From an uncultured Lachnospiraceae bacterium (lineage in GTDB: Bacteria; Bacillota; Clostridia; Lachnospirales; Lachnospiraceae): DNA of 64,000 nt. The stretch covers positions 105,531-169,530 of the forward strand of contig CAJUPJ010000002.1 of assembly GCA_910588655.1 (NCBI GenBank). The letters run 5' to 3'. This document shows, one piece after another, positions 17,204 to 24,561 of the stretch (the first letter of the stretch is position 1; every line of letters begins with the position of its first letter). The notes under the pieces are model-generated. The model was not told the origin of the DNA. It made no database searches and saw only the letters and a program-made list of their open reading frames with translations. The position numbers and the translations under genes were made by a program.

Positions 17204-18172
17204 ATGGAAATAGAAAATATACTTTCAGAAAATATTACTGCTGCTGACAGTAAAGCGGATTATGATGCCGCCTGTAAACGCCTGCTTTCAAATAAAATAA
17301 TACTTGCATGGATTATGAAAAGCTGTATTGAGGAATATTATGATTATAGTATTGAGGAAATTGCCGGGAAATATATAGAAGGGACACCACAGGTTTCAGA
17401 AACAGCAGTAAACCCTGATGAAGGGGATTTGTATGGCTATGTCCGAGGAACGGGTACAGAAGACAGTACAATCACAGAGAGCACAGTTACATATGATATA
17501 CGTTTTTATGCAATTATTCCAGGTACAGAAGAAAGGATAAGTTTAATAATCAATATAGAAGCACAGAATGACTTTTATCCAGGCTATCCTATAATTAAGC
17601 GTGCAATTTATTATTGCAGCAGGATGGTTTCATCACAGTATGGCAGGGAATTTACAAACAGCCATTATGAAAAGATTAAAAAGGTATATTCAGTATGGAT
17701 ATGTACTAAACCGCCAGTTTACAGGCAGAATACAATTAACAGGTATACAATACATGAAGAAAATCTTGCTGGGGATGCAAGGGAGAAAAAAGAAAATTAT
17801 GATTTAATGGCAGCAATTATTATATGTCTTGGAAGTCCTTGCAAAGACAGGTATTCTGGCATATTAAAATTATTAGAGGTACTGCTCTCTTCAGAAAGGA
17901 AACCAGAAGAAAAAAAGCAAATTCTCAAAGAAGATTTTAATATTAAAATGACAAGTGAACTGGAGAGTGAGGTGGCATTAATGTGTAATCTTAGTAAAGG
18001 TATAGAGGAAAAAGGAATAAATCAGGGAATTAAAGAGGGAATTAAAAAGGGAATTATAACTGCTATTAAAAATTTAATGGAGAGCATGGATTGGACAGAA
18101 GAACAGGCAATGGAAGCATTAAAAATTCCTGAAGCAGATAAGCCATTGTATTCCAGTATGTTAGAAAGATAG
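17204..18172 (+). CDS. Rpn-family PD-(D/E)XK nuclease / putative transposase-like protein
   Basis: A 322-aa member of the recombination-promoting nuclease family (Rpn, PDDEXK-type, often annotated as transposase). The nuclease core lies at about residues 95-190, with the Asp of TYDIRFYAIIPG and the Glu-X-Gln of IINIEAQNDFYPGYPIIKRAIYYCSRM. The tail repeats short KEGIKKGI units (INQGIKEGIKKGIITAIK) and ends in a family-typical helix. E. coli RpnA cleaves DNA and promotes RecA-independent recombination. Such genes occur in multiple copies in Lachnospiraceae, and a broken copy lies just upstream. The ATG at 17204 has only a weak ribosome site. A good terminator follows. Confidence 0.85.
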   Translation: MEIENILSENITAADSKADYDAACKRLLSNKIILAWIMKSCIEEYYDYSIEEIAGKYIEGTPQVSETAVNPDEGDLYGYVRGTGTEDSTITESTVTYDIRFYAIIPGTEERISLIINIEAQNDFYPGYPIIKRAIYYCSRMVSSQYGREFTNSHYEKIKKVYSVWICTKPPVYRQNTINRYTIHEENLAGDAREKKENYDLMAAIIICLGSPCKDRYSGILKLLEVLLSSERKPEEKKQILKEDFNIKMTSELESEVALMCNLSKGIEEKGINQGIKEGIKKGIITAIKNLMESMDWTEEQAMEALKIPEADKPLYSSMLER

Positions 18173-18239
18173 TCTGTAATTAAGTCAATAAATTTGAGGC
18201 ATATGTGTTTTTATAGAGATATAATAATGGAAATTCTGG

Positions 18240-18277
18240 CTGGAAATCCTTATTTTTTAAGGGTTTCCAGTTTTTTG
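18240..18277 (+). terminator. intrinsic terminator after Rpn gene
   Basis: CTGGAAATCCTTA and TAAGGGTTTCCAG arms, then TTTTTTG. Confidence 0.75.
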
Positions 18278-18331
18278 TTTTTATTTGTGATATTAATATG
18301 ATGTTAAGAAACATTAACGTATACTCTTATT

Positions 18332-18499
18332 ACCATTAAACAGGATAACCGCACAAAATAAATATTTTATAAAATTAGTATTACCAGAGCATTTTTTAGC
18401 AGTAAAAAATTGAAAATTTAAAAATTCCAGTCTAAAAATTGCTTACAGAAGTAGCATTTAATACTTTTTTAATTTTATGCGGTTATCCTGACCATTAAA
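18332..18499. mobile_element. 150-bp MITE with 9-bp target site duplication
   Basis: The element runs 18341-18490. Its ends are inverted repeats: CAGGATAACCGCACAAAAT on the left, and on the right the complement of CAGGATAACCGCATAAAAT (18 of 19 identical). It is flanked on both sides by ACCATTAAA (18332-18340 and 18491-18499), a perfect 9-base direct repeat of the kind made by DDE transposases. The interior is AT-rich and carries no gene, so it would be a non-autonomous element moved by a transposase elsewhere. Confidence 0.85.
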
Positions 18500-18540
18500 T
18501 GTACAATATTGAAATTCCTGCCGGATTATGGTAGAATCCT

Positions 18541-18826
18541 GCTTATGGAGCTCATGACAGGATGGCATCCTCCCAGACTAAAACCGTTTATTGGAATACA
18601 TAGGAAGGGAGGTGTATAATATGACAGATGCAGATATGATTTTGATATTTATAGGGATAATTGTTTAATGATATCCTTTGGTGGTCTTGTAAAAAATAAA
18701 ATGCCTATCCTGTCTGGTCTACAGAATAGGCAGCGTCCGTAAGGATAAAGCTTTCATTTGGGAGCATCCATCTTTGGAATGGGAAACTCCATACTGGAAG
18801 GCATCTGTTGGAGCAGATGCCTTTAT
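18541..18826 (+). pseudogene. decayed type I (holin-like) toxin locus
   Basis: AGGGAGG precedes an ATG at 18621 that encodes MTDADMILIFIGIIV and then a stop at 18666-18668. A shifted frame continues MISFGGLVKNK. Joined, the two frames resemble the short hydrophobic holin-like toxins of Clostridia (IFIGII...ISFGGLV). The expected following hydrophobic and Lys-rich end is lost. Two hairpins follow: TGCCTATCCTGT/ACAGAATAGGCA (18702-18731) and GGCATCTG/CAGATGCC with TTTATTT (18800-18828), as expected for a toxin mRNA/antisense RNA region. The toxin is probably inactive; the antisense RNA was not proven. Confidence 0.5.
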
Positions 18827-18839
18827 TTGTCTAAAGGAT

Positions 18840-19074
18840 AACATACAATGCTAAAAAATTCAAGATATTTATCATAACAGCAGGATGGTTTCATCTATGA
18901 TAAATTTGAAAGTATGGTAAGTGGAATGATATATATATCCTGCTTATGTATACGGGTTATTTCAAGATGAAATGAACTTTGGAAGTATAGTCTAGGCAGA
19001 ATTGTAGTTTTACGCACGTGTGTAAATAATTTAAGTATTATCCGTATTCCAGCCATATATGTAGAAAATTTTAC
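18840..19074. other. intergenic region before proS promoter
   Basis: AT-rich; I see no gene, repeat or strong hairpin in it. Confidence 0.4.
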
Positions 19075-19103
19075 TTGACATTTATTTATGTATATGGTAA
19101 AAA
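19075..19103 (+). promoter_or_regulatory. sigma-A promoter of proS
   Basis: Consensus TTGACA, a 17-base spacer and TAAAAA. Transcription would start about 70 bases before the T-box stem I. Confidence 0.6.
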
Positions 19104-19179
19104 TATAACAAAAATTAAAAGCAATAAAAAGTAGCAAAAAGTATTACAAAAAAATATTAAGAAATATAAGAAATAATAT

Positions 19180-19447
19180 AAAAGCTATGAACAGAATAGT
19201 AGGTATCTGGAATTTTCAGAGAGAAGCCGTATGGTGCAAGGCTTTATTGGAAGGATGCTGAACCAGCCTGGGAGCTGTGGGTTTCCACCGGAAGTCACCG
19301 TTATCACAGACGTATATAAGCAGCCGTTTATTAATGAGTGCCGCTTATTAATGAGTGCAGGTTAGCCTGAATTTAGGTGGTACCGCGGGATTATCCGCCC
19401 TAAGATATGTGTAAAGCATATTTTAGGGCTTTTTTATTTTTATAGGC
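19180..19447 (+). promoter_or_regulatory. T-box leader (tRNA-Pro type) upstream of proS
   Basis: It opens AAAAGCTATGAACAGAATAGTAG, the usual stem I start with its AGTA loop. The T-box AGGTGGTACCGCGG lies at 19375-19388, and a terminator at 19397-19446 (CCCTAAGATATG / CATATTTTAGGG, T-run). CCA at 19285-19287 in the stem I specifier region fits Pro. A 17-base tandem duplication (TTATTAATGAGTGC twice, at 19328 and 19345) sits between stem I and the antiterminator. The class is certain; the specifier is inferred. Confidence 0.94.
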
Positions 19448-19480
19448 TTTTTTACTTTACAGAAAGGACAGGATATAATT

Positions 19481-21220
19481 ATGAAAGTAGCAAATTTAGT
19501 AGGACAGAGGTTTAAAGAAAGACCAGCAGATTGTGTAATTGACAGCCATGCGCTTATGGTACGCGGCGGGTTTATGAAATATGTGGGTAATGGTATTTAT
19601 TCAGAATTTCCTGCACTTAGAAGGGTTACAGCCAAAATTGAAAATATAATACGCAAAGAAATGGATGCGGTAGACGGGCAGGAAGTTCTTTTTCCTGTTG
19701 TAATGCCAGCTTCTTTATGGGAAGAGTCGGGAAGGTATGAAAGTGTTGGCAATGAACTTGTACGTTTTAAGGACAGGAGTGGTTCAAACCATGTGCTTGG
19801 AATGACACATGAAGAGGCGGCTGTACATCTTGTACGTGAATATGCACAGTCTTATACAAAGTATCCGTTTATGATTTACCAGATACAGCGCAAGTTCAGG
19901 GATGAAGCAAGACCAAGGGCTGGAATGATACGTGTACGTGAATTTACAATGAAAGATGCGTATTCATTCCATACATCACAGGAAGACCTTGACAAGTACT
20001 ATGAAGTATGTTTCCAGGCATATAACCGTATTTTCCAGAAAGCAGGAGTGCCAGAAGTTATTACAGTAAAGTCTGATTCTGGTATGATGGGGGGAAGTGT
20101 TTCACATGAATATATGCTTTTAACACCTGTCGGGGAAGATTCAATAGTTATCTGTGATGAATGTGCCTACCGTTCTAATATGGAAGCAGCAGAGAACCAG
20201 GTTATAAATAATGCTGGCACAGCAGAAGAACTGGAATGTATAGAAACACCAGACTGTAAAACAATAGAGGCTGTGTGTGCTTTCCTGGAAAGTGATGTTG
20301 AAACTTCATGCAAAGCTGTTGTATACCAGAAAAACTCTGATGATAAATTTGTAGTTGCATTTGTACGTGGGGATTATGAAGTAAATGAAACGAAATTAAG
20401 GAATATTGTGGGCGAAGAAATCCATACTGCTGTAATTACAGAGGAGGACTGCCTTGCTGCTGGCTATATAGGGCCTTATAATTTCCCAGAGGAAGCAGAA
20501 TTTTACCTGGATGTTTCGCTGAAAGGGATTGCAAGCATTGTGGCGGGTGCTAATAAGGAGGGATACCATTATAAAGGGTTAAACCTTGAAAGGGATTTAG
20601 AAAGTGCCAGTTATGCAGATATTGCCAAGGTTAAAGAGGGGGGCATTTGTCCTTGTTGTGGAAAGCCATCCCTGGCAATTAAACGTGGTATAGAAGTTGG
20701 AAATATTTTCCAGTTAGGCACAAAATATACTAAGTCAATGGATATGCAGTATACAGATGAAAACGGTAAAAACCATTATCCTGTAATGGGATGCTATGGC
20801 ATAGGTGTAGGGCGTCTAGCTGCTTCTATATGTGAAGCGCACCATGATGAGTATGGTCCTGTATGGCCAATTTCAATAGCACCATGGGAAGTCCAGGTGT
20901 GCTGCCTGCGTTCAGATGATGAAGAAACCAGGAAGACAGCAGATAGTCTTTATAACAGCCTGCAAAATGATGGAATAGAAGTTATTTATGATGACAGGAA
21001 GGTAAGGCCTGGTGAAATGTTCTCGGATGCTGACCTTATAGGTGCACCAATACGTGTAATTGCCAGTCCGCGTAACCTTAAAGAAGGTGCTGTTGAAATT
21101 ACTACAAGGGATAAATCTGTAAAGGAATTAGTTCCTGTAGAAAAGGCAGAAGAATTTATAAAGGATTTACGCTTTAAGCTTTTTGCAGAGATAGACTCAC
21201 ATGTTGAAAGCTATAAGTAA
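19481..21220 (+). CDS. proS: proline--tRNA ligase (bacterial type with editing domain)
   Basis: Class II prolyl-tRNA synthetase of 579 aa, the usual length for the bacterial form with an inserted editing (INS) domain. Motif 2 reads QRKFRDEARPRAGMIRVREF (about residues 133-152). The INS domain spans roughly 225-400 and removes mischarged Ala-tRNA-Pro. A CPCCGK cysteine pair lies near 392. Motif 3 is YGIGVGRLAASICE (about 439-452), and the C-terminal anticodon-binding domain begins near 470. AGAAAGGA lies about 12 bases before the ATG. Expression is set by the T-box leader directly upstream. Confidence 0.97.
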   Translation: MKVANLVGQRFKERPADCVIDSHALMVRGGFMKYVGNGIYSEFPALRRVTAKIENIIRKEMDAVDGQEVLFPVVMPASLWEESGRYESVGNELVRFKDRSGSNHVLGMTHEEAAVHLVREYAQSYTKYPFMIYQIQRKFRDEARPRAGMIRVREFTMKDAYSFHTSQEDLDKYYEVCFQAYNRIFQKAGVPEVITVKSDSGMMGGSVSHEYMLLTPVGEDSIVICDECAYRSNMEAAENQVINNAGTAEELECIETPDCKTIEAVCAFLESDVETSCKAVVYQKNSDDKFVVAFVRGDYEVNETKLRNIVGEEIHTAVITEEDCLAAGYIGPYNFPEEAEFYLDVSLKGIASIVAGANKEGYHYKGLNLERDLESASYADIAKVKEGGICPCCGKPSLAIKRGIEVGNIFQLGTKYTKSMDMQYTDENGKNHYPVMGCYGIGVGRLAASICEAHHDEYGPVWPISIAPWEVQVCCLRSDDEETRKTADSLYNSLQNDGIEVIYDDRKVRPGEMFSDADLIGAPIRVIASPRNLKEGAVEITTRDKSVKELVPVEKAEEFIKDLRFKLFAEIDSHVESYK

Positions 21221-21374
21221 CTGTAAAATAACCTATAAAAAGCAGATATCCATTCCAGGACGGCTATATATAGAATTTATCTGTATATGCCTGTATAGCT
21301 ATGTATACTTGGTTTTACTTGCATGTGGATATAAAATTACAGCACAGAATTTTGAAAAATTTTGACAAAACTAT

Positions 21375-21401
21375 TATATATATAGCTTTAAGCGCCGATA
21401 T
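21375..21401 (+). promoter_or_regulatory. candidate sigma-28 (SigD) flagellin promoter
   Basis: GCCGATAT at 21394-21401 matches the SigD -10 consensus (GCCGATAA). A TATA 15 bases upstream matches only three of four bases of the -35 consensus TAAA. A TTGACA at 21362-21367 offers a sigma-A alternative. Confidence 0.45.
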
Positions 21402-21485
21402 AATATATAGAGTGTAACCTTATCAAAACACTATATATAATATTGAAGAACGGATGCTTTATATATATTCAAGGAGGAATTTTAT

Positions 21486-22349
21486 ATGGTTATTAAACAT
21501 AATATGTCTACACAGTTTGCCACAAGGCATCTTAATATAGCGGAAGACGTTAAAGGCAAGGCAACAGAAAGACTGACTACCGGCTACAGGATAAACAGGG
21601 CAGCAGACAGCGCTGCAAGCATGGTGGTATGGGAGTCTATAAGAAACCAGGTAAGAGGGCTTAACCAGGCAGGCAGGAATTCACAGGATGGACAGGGTTT
21701 TATAAATACTGCTGATTCAGGAATGAATGAACTTACTTCAATACTCCACAGAATGAAAGAACTCTGTGTACAGGGAGCTAATGATACAAACACTGCTGAG
21801 GACAGGGAAGATATCCAGATGGAGATTGATGCCCTTAACAATGAAATAAACAGGATAGCAGAAGAAACAGAATTTAATAAAATCAAGATTTTTAAAGACC
21901 CAGGTACAGACCCTGATAATGCTGGTTCGCCAGATGGAAATGGTGTTGAAGGAAGCAGGGAGTTTGTATTCCAGGTAGGGGCAAACTCTAAACAGTTAGT
22001 TTCAACCCGCCTTCCAGTTTTTAATACAAAGATACTTGGTACAGAAGGTATAAATGTATCAGATTCTGTCAATGCTACAAGCGGGCTTGCTGTACTTGAC
22101 AAATCATTAGACATTGTAGACCTTGAGCGCTCAAGGCTTGGAGCAGTATCCAACAGGCTTGAACATGCTTATGCTAATTCTGCAAATGCTTCTGAAAATT
22201 CACAGACTTCCGAGGCAACCATACGTGATACTGATATAGCAGATGAAGCGATAGCATATGCAACTGCTGATATAATACAGCAGGCAGATATTGCAATGAT
22301 TGCACAGGCAAATGGTGAGAGGGAAACAATTTTAGCAATGGTATTATAA
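21486..22349 (+). CDS. flagellin (divergent, short)
   Basis: Filament subunit of 287 aa. The N-terminal D0/D1 helix shows ERLTTGYRINRAADSAASM, and the D1 part shows GLNQAGRNSQDGQGFINTADSGMNE. The C-terminal D1/D0 helices show GAVSNRLEHAYANSANASENSQTSEATIRDTDIADE in pieces, and the end reads MIAQANGERETILAMVL. Both ends differ from the common flagellin forms (N-terminus IKHNMSTQFATRHL; AADSAASMVVWE in place of AADDAAGLAISE; C-terminus lacking the usual Q..VLSLL). It also lacks a large variable D2/D3 domain. It could be a minor or specialised filament protein. AGGAGG lies 8-9 bases before the ATG. Confidence 0.92.
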   Translation: MVIKHNMSTQFATRHLNIAEDVKGKATERLTTGYRINRAADSAASMVVWESIRNQVRGLNQAGRNSQDGQGFINTADSGMNELTSILHRMKELCVQGANDTNTAEDREDIQMEIDALNNEINRIAEETEFNKIKIFKDPGTDPDNAGSPDGNGVEGSREFVFQVGANSKQLVSTRLPVFNTKILGTEGINVSDSVNATSGLAVLDKSLDIVDLERSRLGAVSNRLEHAYANSANASENSQTSEATIRDTDIADEAIAYATADIIQQADIAMIAQANGERETILAMVL

Positions 22350-22370
22350 AAATTTAACATAGTTGTTTTC

Positions 22371-22401
22371 TTCAGGCTTCAATATTATATTGAAGCCTGA
22401 A
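22371..22401 (+). terminator. intrinsic terminator after flagellin
   Basis: A near-perfect palindrome: TTCAGGCTTCAATAT, one base, and its complement. The T-run after it is weak. Confidence 0.6.
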
Positions 22402-22456
22402 ATTATATAACCACATAATGTATAATTTATAATAATCACATAATTGGAGAATTGAT

Positions 22457-23812
22457 ATGAATAATACTTCTGGCAATAAAGGTGGTACAGTTATAATTGA
22501 ACCTGTATATCCCCATCCTATGCTTATACATATAAGCAGGCTGGCAGATGGCAATGAGAACATGCTGAGGGATGGCAGGGTATTTTTAAACCAGTATTAT
22601 GACAAATATAACAATGCAGAAAATAATGCAGATGGCAGTATAGATAATGAAATGCTTCTGCTGCAGCTTGCATATGAGAAAAATATTGTAACTGCATTTT
22701 TTGAATGTAATAAAAGGGAACAGTGGCGCAAACGTGTTTTAATAGAGAAGTCAATTAACCTGCTTGTAAATTCTGTAGCTGAAAAATATGCAGTTATAGT
22801 TATAGAAAGCCTTATGTTTGCATTTGGCTGGCAGTTCCGCATTGATATTAACCGTAAATGGGAAGCCACAGAGGAGGAACGTGCTAATTTCCATGAGAAA
22901 ACTGTATTTGAAAAGCGTCTACAGAATGATATGATTGGGCAGATACAGATTATCAATAATAACAGGAAAATTGATATTTCAGAATATATTGATGATGAAA
23001 CAGGGCAGGGTACAAATGCAGGTACTGCACATAATAATACTAACAGCAGCAACAGCAGTATTCCAGATAGTGCAGCAGAAGAAAGCCCGGAACATTATAA
23101 TGAAGATTATGGCACTGTAAACAGCCAGAGCCAGGAAACAGCCAGTAACAGAACACGGACAGGCAATGCCTCCAGAAAGGAGAAAGCTTTGCAGAAAAAT
23201 AGCCAGAAAGAAAGTAATGCCAAAGCCAGCCAGGACAACGCTGCAGAAGATATACCAGACCCTGTAATGGAATATAAGAAGATGGAAGAAGCTAAGTTTT
23301 ATAAGCATATGAATATAAGGAACAAGCGTGTTTTAAAGAAAGCTTTCCAGGGAAATGCTTCAAGCCAGTGCGAAATGGGTGATTATTATGCAGAAAAGGA
23401 CGGAGGGCATCTTGACTACCAGGAGGCAGCGAAATGGTATTCTGCTTCTGCAAGGAAAGGCTATGAAAGGGCATCTTTTGAACTTGGCAAGCTTTATGAC
23501 CAGAACCCGCCAGAAATTGAGGGTGCAAAAGATAAGGCAGTACAGATATACACCACTATGGCAGAACAAGGGCTTCCAACTGCACAATGTATTCTTGGCA
23601 TGAAATACTGGTTCGGTGATGGTGTTGAAATAGATTTTAAAAAGGCAATAAACTGGTTACAGAAGGCAGCAGCACAGAAACATGATGCAGCAATAAGAAG
23701 CCTTGCGGATTTATATGCAGCAATAAATGATTCTGAAAATGCATACAGATGGTATAAAACCGGTGCTTCATATGGTGATGATTACTGCCGTAAAAAACTC
23801 AGGAATTATTAA
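22457..23812 (+). CDS. Sel1-repeat protein
   Basis: A 451-aa cytoplasmic protein without a signal peptide. The N-terminal ~160 residues are a helical domain of unknown type. A low-complexity Asn/Ser/Gln/Glu linker follows (about 175-265). The C-terminus carries about four Sel1/TPR-like repeats (ASSQCEMGDYYAEKDGGHLDY, EAAKWYSASARKGYERAS, PTAQCILGMKYWFGDG). Sel1 repeats are protein-binding scaffolds. It lies 107 bases behind the flagellin gene, across a terminator-like palindrome, and has its own ribosome site (GGAG). A link with flagella is possible from position only. Confidence 0.85.
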   Translation: MNNTSGNKGGTVIIEPVYPHPMLIHISRLADGNENMLRDGRVFLNQYYDKYNNAENNADGSIDNEMLLLQLAYEKNIVTAFFECNKREQWRKRVLIEKSINLLVNSVAEKYAVIVIESLMFAFGWQFRIDINRKWEATEEERANFHEKTVFEKRLQNDMIGQIQIINNNRKIDISEYIDDETGQGTNAGTAHNNTNSSNSSIPDSAAEESPEHYNEDYGTVNSQSQETASNRTRTGNASRKEKALQKNSQKESNAKASQDNAAEDIPDPVMEYKKMEEAKFYKHMNIRNKRVLKKAFQGNASSQCEMGDYYAEKDGGHLDYQEAAKWYSASARKGYERASFELGKLYDQNPPEIEGAKDKAVQIYTTMAEQGLPTAQCILGMKYWFGDGVEIDFKKAINWLQKAAAQKHDAAIRSLADLYAAINDSENAYRWYKTGASYGDDYCRKKLRNY

Positions 23813-23913
23813 CAACTGACATTTTTACACCAATTCTGACATTTTAATATTTTCTCCTGCTTTAATATTTGTTAAAATAACCCCATAATAAATCTTGAAA
23901 GAGAGGGGTATAA

Positions 23914-24480
23914 ATGAAACAGACAAAAAAGCGTCGGAAATATTTTTTTAAGCCTTGTATTACTGCTGTAACATTATCATCAGTAGTGTTATCAGGCATA
24001 CCAGTACAGGGGCTTTCTGGCATTGTGAAAACTGCAAGCGCAGCAGGTATTCCAGCAGAAAGGGAAGACGGCACAATAGTTTACTTTGTAGACTGTGGTG
24101 ACTATAATGTAACTACTGTATCAGAGGGAGACCAGCTTGGCACACATAACAGTGTAACAGACCAGGTTTATGGCAAAGACCCGGTAACAGGCTACAGCTG
24201 GGGTATTGATGATACAATTAGTACACCTGCTGTTAATGGAAGTTCAAATACTGGTGGTGTAGATACGGACTGGACATGGCCATACGAGTCTAATACGGCA
24301 GACGGAGTACCTAAGACTTCATCTAACCGCTATACAAAGAACCAGTTTGAAAAAGGCATTGAAACAAGGCATCTGGACTATAAGTTTGAAATTGAAAATG
24401 GTACATATTATATTGAGGCAGGTTTTGCAGACCCATGGGGATGTTCAAAAGAACCAGCAATTTACCTGAATAAAGACTAG
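23914..24480 (+). CDS. N-terminal piece of the split GH127 gene: signal peptide and carbohydrate-binding domain
   Basis: This 188-aa piece starts with a long basic Sec signal peptide (KQTKKRRKYFF..., hydrophobic core to about residue 35, likely cleaved after TASA). Next comes a malectin-like beta-sandwich beginning VYFVDCGDYNVTTVSEGD, with aromatic residues suited to sugar binding (YSWGIDDT, DWTWPYES). The domain is cut mid-fold by the TAG: its last strands (FTVTDGVLSLNLRGSGTNN) are encoded after the stop. If no readthrough occurs, this would be released as an incomplete secreted fragment with no enzyme. Confidence 0.7.
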   Translation: MKQTKKRRKYFFKPCITAVTLSSVVLSGIPVQGLSGIVKTASAAGIPAEREDGTIVYFVDCGDYNVTTVSEGDQLGTHNSVTDQVYGKDPVTGYSWGIDDTISTPAVNGSSNTGGVDTDWTWPYESNTADGVPKTSSNRYTKNQFEKGIETRHLDYKFEIENGTYYIEAGFADPWGCSKEPAIYLNKD

Positions 24481-24561
24481 AAAGATGAAAAACTGGTTTC
24501 AGAAGCATTTGATGTAGCAGCAGGAGTACCAGCAGTTACAACATTTACTGTTACAGATGGT

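Noticed and set aside
24478..24480. TAG as pyrrolysine codon
   Set aside because: No pylT/pylS genes are in the window, the stop is in a binding domain and GH127 enzymes need no such residue. Not excluded genome-wide, but least likely.
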